A stretch of 64,000 nucleotides of DNA, taken from positions 310,001 through 374,000 of the forward strand of contig CAKVNK010000001.1 in the NCBI GenBank assembly GCA_934777435.1, read 5' to 3'. The translations under genes were made by a program, and so were the position numbers. This DNA is from an uncultured Clostridia bacterium. GTDB lineage: Bacteria > Bacillota > Clostridia > Christensenellales > UBA1242. Of this stretch, positions 1 through 9,385 are shown in pieces (the first letter of the stretch is position 1; the number at the start of each line of letters is the position of its first letter). Under the pieces are notes generated by a model. The model was given only the letters and a program-made list of their open reading frames with translations, did not search any database and was not told the DNA's origin.

Positions 1-583
1 TAAGTGGCCTTGGTTTACGATAATTCCACCACATAGATTCTTCAGCATATACCAGAACAAAATTGCCTTTTTGCAAAAGTTGTTTAGTTGCACTTAAAAA
101 CTTTTTCATAGTCTGTTTATTTTGGCTTAAAGGCAGTGTGTCACAATAACGCATAATAGGTGCAAAACCTGCTGGCGGATTAGTATAATTGCCTTCTCTT
201 ATCACTTTATACATACGTCTATGTTTAAACTTTGCAGACCTAAAAGTTTGGTCGATAATAAAACTATCAATCACCCCAAAGTGGTTGCAAGTGATTATTG
301 CACCAGTTTTTACTGATTTTAAGTTTTCAAGCCCAACAATGCTTTCAAGCCTAAACATACCAGCTTTTTTCATTTTATTTAACATTTTGCCAGCAACTTT
401 ATATGTGAAAAACCTTTTGATTTTATTGCTGAGTTTGGTTCGCATATAATCAATTTCGTCTGGTTTAAGTTCTATGGTTGGTGGGTCATTTTCCACTTCT
501 TTGTCAAACTGACCAGTTTGCTCAAATTTTTTTATTTTTCGCAAAACCTCCAACCTATCTGTGGCTTTTGGTGTTTCTTTCAT
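1..583 (-). CDS. PlsC-like lysophospholipid acyltransferase, 3' part beyond left window edge
   Basis: The reading frame starts at ATG 583 and is open to the window edge, so about 194 N-terminal residues are visible. Around residue 101 it reads NHFGVID, which fits the HX4D catalytic motif of glycerolipid acyltransferases (the His and Asp of motif I). Near residue 181 VYAEESMWW resembles the later motif (FPEGTR-like) that binds the acceptor phosphate. The family transfers acyl chains to lysophosphatidate or related lipids at the inner face of the membrane. The first 75 residues are a charged extension before the catalytic core. A weak Shine-Dalgarno (AAAGAG) precedes the start. The exact acceptor cannot be told from this part. 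Confidence 0.75.
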   Translation of the reverse strand, partial: MKETPKATDRLEVLRKIKKFEQTGQFDKEVENDPPTIELKPDEIDYMRTKLSNKIKRFFTYKVAGKMLNKMKKAGMFRLESIVGLENLKSVKTGAIITCNHFGVIDSFIIDQTFRSAKFKHRRMYKVIREGNYTNPPAGFAPIMRYCDTLPLSQNKQTMKKFLSATKQLLQKGNFVLVYAEESMWWNYRKPRPL

Positions 584-750
584 ACTTTTCTCTTTTTATT
601 TAGTTTAATTTAGAAAACACTAAATCAAATTGTTTAAGTGTTTGTTTTTTTATTACAATTTAACAAGATTTAACTTTAATATTTCAAATTTATAAAATGT
701 GTTTTAATTTTTTGACGTTAAAAAGCCAATTTTGTTTAGTAATTTATTGA

Positions 751-1791
751 TTAAGCATTAACTTTCATTTCTGTGATAACTTTAAAGTTGGTTTTTGCTG
801 TTTGTTTAAATAAATCCGCAACTTTTGGTGGGTTTTTCTCAATTGATTTTTTAAAGTTATTAGGGTCTGCAACCACAGTTACTGAATATGAAATCATATT
901 TGCTGCTGCGGTATAATCCTTTTGACGTTGTTCTTCACTGTACATATCTCTTTGTTTTAAAATCAATGCATAGTATTCTGTTTTTCTTGCTGATTGCCAA
1001 AAATATTTATCAAACATAACATCATAATATTTCCAAGGTTTTTTAAACATATTGTAGTGAACAATGTGCAAATTTTTTTCATCAAACTCGCCATCTTCAA
1101 CAGTCATTTTATTCCACCCCTTTTCCATATACAAAACCTTGTTTTTACAAAGGAAGTTAAGATAATCTTGGTCTGGACACAATGAACTGAAAGGATAATT
1201 GTTTAAATAATAAATAAATTGTTCTTCAATACTTTGATGCCTGAATTCTTTTAAATTCATAAGCAAAATACCCGAGTTGAAATATTTATCGCAATCAATA
1301 CCAACTGCTTCTTGTACATAACTTTTAAATTGTTTATTTGAATTTACAACTTCATCAACAACTGCACCTACAAGATTGTTACCTAAATCTTTGTTATACA
1401 TATTTGCAATATTATCAACAATGGTAATATCACAGTCTAAATAGATTGCCTTATCAAGTTTTGGAAACATTGATGCTATAAAAATTCTATAATAAATTGA
1501 TGGTGAATAATAGTCTCTAAGTTGAGCCACAAGTTTATCACGTATAGATTTGATTTTATTGCCTACGTTAACAAATTTGATTTTTATATTTTTTGTTTCC
1601 ATCTTTTTCAATGCAAACATATTTTCAATTTTTAAACGTTCGTTAAGCACATAAACACACACTTTTTGTTTGAGTGGTGTTGTGTCGATAAGTGACCTGA
1701 TTGAAACTGCCAAGTAAGGCACATAGTTATCGTCCGATGAAAAGAACACTGGTACGATTTGATTTTGTTGATTGTTTTTTGAGTTATTCAT
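751..1791 (-). CDS. Family 8 (GT8) glycosyltransferase
   Basis: This 346-residue protein has the GT8 layout. PVFFSSDDNYVPYLAVSIRS at residues about 14-33 is the nucleotide-sugar binding start of the GT-A fold. LDCDITIV near residue 118 holds the DxD metal site, FNSGILLMNL near 171 is the conserved acceptor region, and HYNMFKKPWKY near 245 is the C-terminal metal-binding His region. GT8 enzymes retain anomeric configuration and usually move glucose or galactose from a UDP-sugar onto lipopolysaccharide, glycolipids or glycoproteins. There is no signal peptide or membrane segment, so it should act in the cytoplasm, probably on a surface glycan. An AAGGAG Shine-Dalgarno supports the start. Donor and acceptor are unknown. 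It is divergent from the SHOCT gene. Confidence 0.85.
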   Translation of the reverse strand: MNNSKNNQQNQIVPVFFSSDDNYVPYLAVSIRSLIDTTPLKQKVCVYVLNERLKIENMFALKKMETKNIKIKFVNVGNKIKSIRDKLVAQLRDYYSPSIYYRIFIASMFPKLDKAIYLDCDITIVDNIANMYNKDLGNNLVGAVVDEVVNSNKQFKSYVQEAVGIDCDKYFNSGILLMNLKEFRHQSIEEQFIYYLNNYPFSSLCPDQDYLNFLCKNKVLYMEKGWNKMTVEDGEFDEKNLHIVHYNMFKKPWKYYDVMFDKYFWQSARKTEYYALILKQRDMYSEEQRQKDYTAAANMISYSVTVVADPNNFKKSIEKNPPKVADLFKQTAKTNFKVITEMKVNA

Positions 1792-2139
1792 AAATCTCCT
1801 TTATTTTTGATTTTAGTTTTTTGTTCATAAATTATTCTGCAAAAATTAAACTAGCAATAACATAATAATAATTGTTTACTCAATTTTTCAAGAGAATTGC
1901 CAAATTTTAATCTAAACTTAAAATATACAAATTAGAAGACGAAACGAGAAAATTAGAGTTGATGTTTTTGTTCTATTTTAATTTGATTGTTGGTTAAAAA
2001 ATCTCTACTCTCAGTAGAATTTTACGTTTTCGACAAGTTTTTTTAGGTGAAATTTTAAAAATAATAGACTTTTTGGCGAATATATTTGCTTTGAAGCACT
2101 ATTTTAGTTATAATAAAATTAATTTATAAAGGAGTTTTT
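1792..2139. other. Divergent intergenic region
   Basis: This AT-rich gap lies between the divergent GT8 and SHOCT genes. It holds a promoter for the rightward gene, with TTGCTT (2086-2091), 17 bp, then TATAAT (2109-2114). A short perfect inverted repeat, TCTACT-CTC-AGTAGA, lies at 2004-2018. No gene or known RNA is visible. Confidence 0.5.
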
Positions 2140-2955
2140 ATGGAAAAGTTCAAACACGAAAAACTTTATCGCGCCATACAAACAATCTCTATCATTGGTA
2201 TGTTTGTTTCGGCTGCATTGGCCATTGCTATGATCTTCTACACTCAACTTTATAGTGCTGGCTTGCTTGCAACACTTTTATCAATTTTGGTTATTAGCGT
2301 TTCTTGCATCACAATTTTGCCTTGGATTAAGCAATATTCAAAAGGTGAATATAGAATTTTGTGTTATGTTATGTTTGGCATAACAATCGCAAGTTGCGTA
2401 CTTTGGATTATTGACGTCATTGTTGGTGTAACAATGGTTAACACCGCAACATCAACAGTTGCTCAACTTAAATTTTTAAAGGTTAGTTTGATTATAACTT
2501 TTCAATTTATTGTAGCAAGCACTGTGGCATCTTTCTTTATCAGATACCGTAAAACTATGATTGCTTTTCAAGTTATCACCTACATAAGCAATTTATACAT
2601 TGACATTTATGGTTCTTATGCCCTTGCATGTGTCCGCATAACCGGTGACGGTTTATCATTTGTTGGCAATTCTGGTTTTGTTACAAACAAATTGTCAGTT
2701 ATGATTGCTGTTATTGCATTGGCATTTGTTATAATTTCAAGTGTTGTTATTAGAAGCATGGATAAACGTAAACAACGTGATACACTTGGCCCTATGTTTG
2801 GAAGCCAAGAAAAACCACAAGAAACTGCCACCGCTTCAAATGACGGAAGGTCTGTGCAAGAAAAGTTGAAAGAGCTTAAATCAATGTTGGATAATAACCT
2901 TATTTCAGAAGAAGAATACGCTAAAAAGCGTGATGAACTTATCAATCAACTTTAA
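2140..2955 (+). CDS. Membrane protein with C-terminal SHOCT domain
   Basis: This 271-residue protein has about six hydrophobic segments between residues 12 and 205 and no recognised catalytic motif. After a short charged linker, the last 35 residues (VQEKLKELKSMLDNNLISEE and following) match the SHOCT pattern, a short helical domain found at the ends of many bacterial membrane proteins and thought to mediate oligomerisation. The function is unknown. An AAAGGAG Shine-Dalgarno lies 5 nt before the ATG, and a promoter lies 25-50 bp upstream. It is a single-gene unit, with a strong terminator about 30 bp after the stop. Confidence 0.7.
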   Translation: MEKFKHEKLYRAIQTISIIGMFVSAALAIAMIFYTQLYSAGLLATLLSILVISVSCITILPWIKQYSKGEYRILCYVMFGITIASCVLWIIDVIVGVTMVNTATSTVAQLKFLKVSLIITFQFIVASTVASFFIRYRKTMIAFQVITYISNLYIDIYGSYALACVRITGDGLSFVGNSGFVTNKLSVMIAVIALAFVIISSVVIRSMDKRKQRDTLGPMFGSQEKPQETATASNDGRSVQEKLKELKSMLDNNLISEEEYAKKRDELINQL

Positions 2956-2983
2956 AAAAATGAACACATAAATTTATTAAAAC

Positions 2984-3013
2984 AAAAAGCCACCAAATTG
3001 CGGTGGTTTTTTT
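2984..3013 (+). terminator. Intrinsic terminator after SHOCT gene
   Basis: The arms CCACC (2990-2994) and GGTGG (3002-3006) sit inside an A-tract and a T-tract. It closely resembles the terminator after secA. Confidence 0.8.
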
Positions 3014-3169
3014 ATTTGTTTTAAAACGGTGTTTATTGAAAATGGTTTGACCTTTTGGTTAAAGTTTTTTGGTGATTAAACAATTATTTTTGCAATAACA
3101 ATACAATTTCTTTTACAAATTTGACAAAAGTTTTAAGCTTACTCTTATTACATATTAACTTTAATTTAG

Positions 3170-3198
3170 TGGACAAAACATTATTCTTTTGTTAAAAT
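3170..3198 (+). promoter_or_regulatory. Probable secA promoter
   Basis: The boxes are TGGACA (3170-3175), a 17-bp spacer, then TAAAAT (3193-3198). This predicts a 5' leader of about 48 nt before the secA ATG. A second TTGACA at 3121 has no well-spaced -10 box. Confidence 0.55.
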
Positions 3199-3253
3199 AT
3201 GGAAAGTATTTTATTTAAAATATATTTAAGATTTTATTGAAAGGATATTTTTT

Positions 3254-5950
3254 ATGGGATTATTTTCTTATTTATTTGCTTCTGACAATACCCGAAGCCT
3301 TAGAAAAATTGAAAAGATTGTAAAAAAAGTTGAAGATAAGGCCGACTTTTATGCCAAAATGTCTGATGACGAATTACAAGCACAAACTCCGATTTTGAAA
3401 GACCGTCTTGCTGCTGGTGAAACAACTGACGATATTTTGCCAGACGCTTTTGCTGTTGTACGTGAGGCCGCAACACGTGTGCTTGGTATGCGTCACTTTC
3501 ATGTTCAACTTATCGGTGGTGTTGTTTTACACCAAGGTCGTATTGCTGAAATGCGTACCGGTGAAGGTAAAACTTTAACTGCAACCACAGCTGTTTATTT
3601 GAACGCCCTTACTGGTAAAAATGTGCATGTTATCACAGTTAACGAATATTTGGCAACAACCCAGGCAGAAATGATGGGCAAACTTTACAAATTCCTTGGT
3701 CTTACCATTGGTTGCACACTGGCTGGTCAACAAGCACCTGAAAAGAAAAAAGCATATGAGTGCGACATCACATACGGCACAAACAATGAATTTGGCTTTG
3801 ACTATTTGCGTGATAATATGCAAGTTAGCAAAGAATATAAAGTTCAACGTGGTCACAACTTCTGTATTGTAGACGAAGTGGACTCTATTTTGATTGATGA
3901 AGCCCGTACCCCACTTATTATTTCTGGTGCAGGTGGCAAATCAACCGACCTTTACACTGTGGCCGACAACTTTGCAAAAAGGCTTAAAGAAGAAGATTAT
4001 GATATTGATATTAAGCATAAACAGATCCGCCTTACTGAAACTGGTGTAACAAAGGCTGAAACCTTCTTTAAACTTGAAAATTTAAGTGATATTCAAAACC
4101 TTGAAATCAACCACCACATCAACAATGCTTTGCGTGCTAACTATATTATGGTGCGTGATATTAACTACATTGTTAAAAATGATGAAGTGCTTATCGTTGA
4201 CGAATTTACTGGCCGTGTTATGCAAGGCAGACGTTATAGTGACGGTTTACACCAAGCCATTGAAGCAAAAGAAGGGGTTAAAATTCAAGAAGAAAACAAA
4301 ACTCTTGCAACCATTACCCTTCAAAACTACTTTAAACTTTATTCAAAACTTAGCGGTATGACTGGTACTGCAAAAACAGAAGAAAGCGAATTTAACAAAA
4401 TCTATAATTTAGACGTTGTTACAATTCCAACAAACAAACCAGTGCAACGTGTTGATGAACAAGACCTTATCTTCTACACCGAACAAGCAAAATACAACGC
4501 CATTGTTGAAGAAATTAAGGAAAAACACGAAAAAGGTCAACCTATTTTGGTTGGTACCGCATCTGTTGACAAGTCCGAACGCATAAGCAAGGAAATTAAA
4601 AAACTTGGTATTCCACACAACCTTTTGAACGCTAAAAACCACGAACTTGAAGGTCAAATTATTGCTCAATCTGGTCGTGTTGGTCAAGTTACTATTGCAA
4701 CAAATATGGCTGGTCGTGGTACCGATATTTTGCTTGGTGGCAACCCAGAATTCTTGGCAAAACAAAAAATGCTTAATGAAAATATTGAGCCAGCAGTTAT
4801 GGAAAAAATTACCGCCTATAACGTTGAATTGACGGACGAAGAAAAAGCACTTAAAGATAAATACCAAAAATATTATGCCGACTTTAAAAAGATAACAGAC
4901 GAAGAAAAGAAAAAGGTTATCGAACTTGGCGGTTTGCATATCCTTGGCACTGAAAGGCACGAATCCCGCCGTATTGATAACCAGTTGCGTGGTCGTGCTG
5001 GCCGTCAAGGTGACCCAGGTTCAAGCATATTCTTTATCTCATTGGAAGATGATTTGCCACAACGTTTTGGTGAAAATAGGATGAAAAACTGGTTCTCCAT
5101 TGTCTTCCGTGGCAATGAAGATATGCCTATTCAATCTAGACTTTTAACAAGATTCTTTGAATCTGCACAAAAGAAAGTTGAAGCAATGAACTTTGGCGCA
5201 CGTAAAAATGTGCTTGAATATGATGACGTGCTTAATAAACAACGTCAAATTATTTACGGTGAACGTGATAAAGTGCTTGACGGCGTTGATATTCACCCTC
5301 AAATTTTGGAAATGCTTAAAGAGTTTACATTTGAAACTTGCTTGAACTATTTAGACGAAACCAAACCTTACTATGAGTGGGATTTAGAACCGCTTAACAA
5401 AGAATTGGAATCTAAATTATTGAAACCTGGCACAAACCTTGTTACAAGCGAATTTGTTGAAAATTTAGACGCTCAACAAGTTGCACAAAACGTTTACGAT
5501 AAATTGTTAGAAATTTACGAAGCAAAAATTGCGGAAGTTAAAAAACTTAACCTTGATTTCAGCATTATTGAACGCAATGTGTTGTTGCGTGTTGTTGATA
5601 AGTTCTGGACAGACCATATTGACGCTATGAACACCCTTCGCAACGAAATTGGTATTATGGCTTATGGTCAAAAAGACCCTGTTGTTGCATATAAAAACGA
5701 AGGTTTTGATATGTTTGACAAGATGATTACAGACATACGTGACTACACCGCTGAAACATTGTTTAAATCACAACTTAAAATTGAAGTTGTGCCAAAACGC
5801 CCAGCAGGTCCAGTGAACCTTGGAAGCACCAACAAAACTGAACAATCAAGTGCACGCAACCGTGATGCTCATATTGGCCGTAACGACTTATGCCCTTGCG
5901 GTAGCGGTAAGAAATACAAAAATTGCTGTATGTTAAAAGACCAAAAATAA
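3254..5950 (+). CDS. secA: Preprotein translocase ATPase SecA
   Basis: This is the motor of the Sec pathway: a cytosolic and membrane-bound ATPase that pushes unfolded preproteins through SecYEG. The 898-residue protein has the expected order. The Walker A motif MRTGEGKT is near residue 100, the Walker B region VDEVDSILIDEAR near 207, and the preprotein cross-linking domain lies between about 230 and 370. The helicase motif GRAGRQGDPG is near residue 580, and the two-helix finger and wing region follow. The C-terminal SEC-C zinc motif DLCPCGSGKKYKNCC binds zinc and contacts SecB, ribosomes or lipid in other species. The length is normal. AAAGGAT precedes the ATG. It is a monocistronic unit with its own promoter and terminator. 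Confidence 0.98.
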   Translation: MGLFSYLFASDNTRSLRKIEKIVKKVEDKADFYAKMSDDELQAQTPILKDRLAAGETTDDILPDAFAVVREAATRVLGMRHFHVQLIGGVVLHQGRIAEMRTGEGKTLTATTAVYLNALTGKNVHVITVNEYLATTQAEMMGKLYKFLGLTIGCTLAGQQAPEKKKAYECDITYGTNNEFGFDYLRDNMQVSKEYKVQRGHNFCIVDEVDSILIDEARTPLIISGAGGKSTDLYTVADNFAKRLKEEDYDIDIKHKQIRLTETGVTKAETFFKLENLSDIQNLEINHHINNALRANYIMVRDINYIVKNDEVLIVDEFTGRVMQGRRYSDGLHQAIEAKEGVKIQEENKTLATITLQNYFKLYSKLSGMTGTAKTEESEFNKIYNLDVVTIPTNKPVQRVDEQDLIFYTEQAKYNAIVEEIKEKHEKGQPILVGTASVDKSERISKEIKKLGIPHNLLNAKNHELEGQIIAQSGRVGQVTIATNMAGRGTDILLGGNPEFLAKQKMLNENIEPAVMEKITAYNVELTDEEKALKDKYQKYYADFKKITDEEKKKVIELGGLHILGTERHESRRIDNQLRGRAGRQGDPGSSIFFISLEDDLPQRFGENRMKNWFSIVFRGNEDMPIQSRLLTRFFESAQKKVEAMNFGARKNVLEYDDVLNKQRQIIYGERDKVLDGVDIHPQILEMLKEFTFETCLNYLDETKPYYEWDLEPLNKELESKLLKPGTNLVTSEFVENLDAQQVAQNVYDKLLEIYEAKIAEVKKLNLDFSIIERNVLLRVVDKFWTDHIDAMNTLRNEIGIMAYGQKDPVVAYKNEGFDMFDKMITDIRDYTAETLFKSQLKIEVVPKRPAGPVNLGSTNKTEQSSARNRDAHIGRNDLCPCGSGKKYKNCCMLKDQK

Positions 5951-5959
5951 AAAAATAAT

Positions 5960-5988
5960 AAAAAACCACCAAATTATGGTGGTTTTTT
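5960..5988 (+). terminator. Intrinsic terminator after secA, possibly bidirectional
   Basis: The arms AACCACC (5964-5970) and GGTGGTT (5978-5984) are flanked by A- and T-tracts. It could also end the leftward recR transcript. Confidence 0.85.
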
Positions 5989-6075
5989 GTTTGTTATATT
6001 TAGAATTTATCTAGCAAAATTATTTCAAACGCTTAAAAGAAGACTTAAAACAGTTTACTGTATCGCACGTCAAAC

Positions 6076-6669
6076 TTACATTTCACGGCGAGATTGAAGG
6101 GCTTTTGAAAGCGTCATTGCATCGGTGTATTCAAGTTCACTGCCCAAACTTACGCCCTGTGCAATACGTGTAACCTTTACGCCAAGTGGTTTAAGCAAGT
6201 TGGCAATATACATTGCTGTTGCTTCGCCTTCCACATCAGGGTTGGTTGCCACAATAACTTCTTGTGTGTTTTCAGTTTGAACACGTGATAAAAGTGATTT
6301 TATATTAATATCGTTTGGACCTTTGCCTTCAAGCGGATTGATAACACCGTGCAAAACGTGATAAGTGCCATTAAATTCACGCACCTTTTCAAGTGCTGCA
6401 ACATCTTTTGGCTCTTTAACCACGCAAATAATATTATCTTTTTTAGGGCGAGAACAAATATCACACACTTCTTTATCTGTGAAATTGGCACAAATTTTGC
6501 AATAGTGAATTGTGCTTTTTGCGGTTACCATTGCGTCTGCAAAATCTTTAACTTCTGCTTCGCTTAAAGTAAGCAAAAAATACGCATACCTTTGTGCGGT
6601 TTTTTTGCCCACACCTGGGAGATGCGAAAATTCGTTAACCAGCCTTTCCATTGAGTCTATTTGATTCAT
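6076..6669 (-). CDS. recR: Recombination mediator RecR
   Basis: RecR acts with RecF/RecO to load RecA on SSB-coated single-stranded DNA during gap repair. The 197-residue protein has the standard parts. An N-terminal helix-hairpin-helix (LPGVGKKTAQRYAYFLL) lies at residues 18-34 and a C4 zinc finger (CKICANFTDKEVCDIC) near 57-72. A Toprim domain contains VIVATNPDVEGEATAMYI near 140, and a C-terminal Walker-B-like tail with GSELEYTD follows. It overlaps ybaB by one base (TAATG), so the two are translationally coupled. The dnaX-ybaB-recR order is typical of bacteria. Confidence 0.97.
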   Translation of the reverse strand: MNQIDSMERLVNEFSHLPGVGKKTAQRYAYFLLTLSEAEVKDFADAMVTAKSTIHYCKICANFTDKEVCDICSRPKKDNIICVVKEPKDVAALEKVREFNGTYHVLHGVINPLEGKGPNDINIKSLLSRVQTENTQEVIVATNPDVEGEATAMYIANLLKPLGVKVTRIAQGVSLGSELEYTDAMTLSKALQSRREM

Positions 6670-7004
6670 TACATTAACCCGCCAAGGCCACCCATTGCGC
6701 CCATTTTATCTTTGCTTAATTCGTCTGCTTTTGCAACAGCATCGTTAAATGCAACAACAAGCAAATCTTCAAGCATTTCAACATCGTCTGGGTCAACTGC
6801 ATTTTTGTTAAGTTTAACAGACTTTAATTCTTTTTTACCTGTCATCGTGATTTGCACCATATCACCGCCGGCTTTACCAACAACTTCGGTGTTTTCCAAC
6901 TCTTCTTGTGCCTTTTCCATTTGTTCTTGCATTTTGCGGGCTTGTTGCATAAGGGCGTTCATATTCATACCGCCACCAAATCCACCATTAAATCCGTATG
7001 CCAT
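6669..7004 (-). CDS. YbaB/EbfC family nucleoid-associated protein
   Basis: This 111-residue protein has the Gly/Met-rich N-terminus (FNGGFGGGMNMNALMQQA), the helix QEQMEKAQEELENTEVVG, and the beta-strand core MVQITMTGKKELKSVKLN typical of YbaB/EbfC. Homologues form tweezer-like dimers that bind DNA with little sequence specificity and affect nucleoid organisation. The conserved position between dnaX and recR supports the call. A GGAG Shine-Dalgarno precedes the ATG. The start overlaps nothing upstream; a 141-bp AT-rich gap separates it from dnaX. Confidence 0.95.
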   Translation of the reverse strand: MAYGFNGGFGGGMNMNALMQQARKMQEQMEKAQEELENTEVVGKAGGDMVQITMTGKKELKSVKLNKNAVDPDDVEMLEDLLVVAFNDAVAKADELSKDKMGAMGGLGGLM

Positions 7005-7145
7005 AAAATTCTCCTTTAATTTTAAATCTTGATTATATATTTTTAATTTTTTTATTTATTTGTTTTTTCTTTTTCGTATTTTGATTTTAGTCTTGCTTTT
7101 TTAATTTTTTAGGTTGACTTAATATGCTTGTGCTATATTCTATTT

Positions 7146-8636
7146 TTATTCTTTAAACCTGATTTTAGACTTAAAAGCATCTTTTAAACCATCTTTAATA
7201 TCTTGCACTGATGCGTTGGTTTTATCGTAAATCACTTCCACATCTTTAATGCTATCGTCAAACAAATTTATCAATTCCAATATTACTGCAAGGCGTTCTT
7301 TATTGTCAATCGTTTGGAAGCAACCTAAATCGTTTGTATGAAGCACTAAACGGTTCAATTTCTTTTCCACCTTAACAACATTGATAAGAGCATTGGAAAG
7401 TGCAAACAAATTGCGTTCTTTTGCTTTGATAAGCACATTGCCCCACACTTTGTCAATTTCATTTGAACTAACTGCCACTGGCTCAACAACTTTTGGTGCT
7501 GAAACTGGTTGTGCGGTTGGTTGAACAGTTGCTGTTGGTTGAACAACTGGTGTGCTTGCCACAGCAATAAGGTCAAGGCAGGTTGATTCAAACAAGTTTT
7601 CTGGATTAATGCTATATTTTAAATCTAATTCCACATTAGCAAAGCGGCTGAAAGCAGTTTTTAGATATGCCAAATCAAATTGAGAAGCAATATCGTTATA
7701 TGTTGCAAATTCACCTGGCAAAATATCCAAAACTGAATAATCACCAACGCCAACTTTTATCATAATAAGGTTTTTGATAAAGTCTGCCATTTCCTTGCAA
7801 AGCACTTGAATGTTTTTACCACTGCCAAGTGCACGGTGCACCGCTGTGAACAGTTTGTTAATATCTTTGTTTGCAATGCAGGTTAAAATATCTTTGATGC
7901 TTTCCTTGCTGGATAAGCCAATAACGCTTTCTGCTTGTGCACACGTGATTTGATTGTTGCAATATGCTGCGACACTATCTGCTATTGACAGCATATCACG
8001 CACGCTACCCTCACCGGCTTTTGCAATAAGGTGCAATGATTTTTCGTCATAACTGATGCCACGTTTATCAAACACATTTTTAAGGTGTTCTGCAAGCAAA
8101 TTGACTGGCAAAAGTTTGAAGTCAAAACGCATACAACGGCTTAAAATTGTGGCTGGCAATTTGTGAATTTCTGTTGTTGCTAAAATAAAGATAACATGTT
8201 GTGGTGGTTCTTCTAAAGTTTTAAGCAATGCGTTGAAGGCACTATCGGTTAACATATGCACTTCGTCCACAATATAAACTTTATATTTACCGATGAGTGG
8301 TGGATAAGCAACTTTTTCACGCAAATCACGGATTTCTTCTACTCTATTGTTTGAAGCGGCATCTATTTCAAAAATATCTGTGTTTGGTTGGCTTAAAGCA
8401 ACACACTCTGCACACATATCACAAGGGTTGCCGTCTGTTGAGTGAGTGCAATTCACCGCACGTGCAAATATCTTTGCTGTGCTGGTTTTGCCTGTTCCGC
8501 GTGGACCACAAAAAAGGTAAGCATGAGATAAATGCCCTGTTTTAACTTGATTTTTGAGCGTTTGAACAATATAATCTTGCCCAATAACATCATCAAAGTT
8601 TTTTGGCCTAAATTCGCGATATAATGCTAAACTCAT
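7146..8636 (-). CDS. dnaX: DNA polymerase III subunit gamma/tau
   Basis: DnaX is the ATPase of the clamp loader that places the beta sliding clamp on DNA and links the polymerase cores. In the 496-residue protein the Walker A GPRGTGKTSTAK is near residue 45, a zinc module with Cys residues lies in CTHSTDGNPCDMCAEC near 64-79, and the Walker B-like DEVHML is near 124. The arginine-finger motif SRCMRFDF is near 170, and domain III follows. The C-terminal part is linked by a Pro/Val/Gln-rich segment and is shorter than in Bacillus subtilis (563 residues). No internal frameshift signal for a separate gamma was recognised. It overlaps the sigma factor gene by 4 bp. Confidence 0.97.
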   Translation of the reverse strand: MSLALYREFRPKNFDDVIGQDYIVQTLKNQVKTGHLSHAYLFCGPRGTGKTSTAKIFARAVNCTHSTDGNPCDMCAECVALSQPNTDIFEIDAASNNRVEEIRDLREKVAYPPLIGKYKVYIVDEVHMLTDSAFNALLKTLEEPPQHVIFILATTEIHKLPATILSRCMRFDFKLLPVNLLAEHLKNVFDKRGISYDEKSLHLIAKAGEGSVRDMLSIADSVAAYCNNQITCAQAESVIGLSSKESIKDILTCIANKDINKLFTAVHRALGSGKNIQVLCKEMADFIKNLIMIKVGVGDYSVLDILPGEFATYNDIASQFDLAYLKTAFSRFANVELDLKYSINPENLFESTCLDLIAVASTPVVQPTATVQPTAQPVSAPKVVEPVAVSSNEIDKVWGNVLIKAKERNLFALSNALINVVKVEKKLNRLVLHTNDLGCFQTIDNKERLAVILELINLFDDSIKDVEVIYDKTNASVQDIKDGLKDAFKSKIRFKE

Positions 8637-9226
8637 TGAATTTCTCCTTTAAAAGACCTTAATATTTTTTTGATTGCCTGCAAATTGTTGTCCACTTGCT
8701 TTGTGGTTATATTAAGTGCAGTTGCCATTTCAACATAACTTTTACCATTTAAGAACATTTTAAGCAACTTAAATTGCTCTGCTGAAAGCATATTTTTGAT
8801 TTTTGCCATAACTTCTGTGTTAAGTTCACGATTTATATAGTTTTGTTCAAAATTGCTGTCATCATCAACAAGCACAAGTTTAAGTTTTTCTTCATCATCA
8901 TTGCGGTCGTCAAACTGACTGATTGGCACATAACTATTAAGCGGATTATTTTTTAGTCTATTTGCATTTTTGATTGCGGTTTGAATTTGGTGTTCAATAC
9001 AAAGAGAAGCGTACGAACCAAAATTGTGGTTTTTTTCTGGCTGATAACTATACACTGCTTTAAACAGACCTATCATACCTTCTTGAATAATATCGTCAAG
9101 CCCTGCACCAACCAAAAAGTATTCACGTGAAATTGCAGTCACTTTGGCACGAAAAAGTTGCACAATTTGTTCCATTGCACTTTCTTCACCTTGTTGGGCT
9201 TTTAAAATAAGTTCGTTTAACTCCAA
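8633..9226 (-). CDS. sigH: SigH-type sigma-70 family sigma factor
   Basis: This 197-residue sigma factor has region 2 (DDIIQEGMIGLFKAVYSYQP near residue 45, with the aromatic DNA-melting residues following) and a region 4 helix-turn-helix (NGKSYVEMATALNITTKQV near 160). It lacks regions 1 and 3, as in the SigH/Sigma-30 group that drives early sporulation, competence and stationary-phase genes in Bacillus. The mrnC-rlmB-sigH neighbourhood is also that of Bacillus, which supports the assignment. The best start is TTG at 9226 with AGGAG 7 nt upstream. A low-efficiency start fits a regulator kept at low level. It overlaps dnaX by 4 bp. Confidence 0.85.
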   Translation of the reverse strand: MELNELILKAQQGEESAMEQIVQLFRAKVTAISREYFLVGAGLDDIIQEGMIGLFKAVYSYQPEKNHNFGSYASLCIEHQIQTAIKNANRLKNNPLNSYVPISQFDDRNDDEEKLKLVLVDDDSNFEQNYINRELNTEVMAKIKNMLSAEQFKLLKMFLNGKSYVEMATALNITTKQVDNNLQAIKKILRSFKGEIQ

Positions 9227-9385
9227 GTTTTCTCCTATGTTGCGGTGTTTTTGTTTGTTATGTGGTCAATTTAAGCCTTGCGTGTGTTAATTTAATTTGA
9301 TATTAAATTTTGCACTTGTTACTCATTTGATTTTGTTTTCGGTTTAAATTTACAAACGCAATACATCAACTTTAATGTCTGTTAT

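Noticed and set aside
4409..5008. A 199-residue open frame on the strand opposite secA
   Set aside because: It is the antisense of highly conserved secA codons, has no start context, and its composition (Phe/Asn-rich) is typical of such shadow frames.
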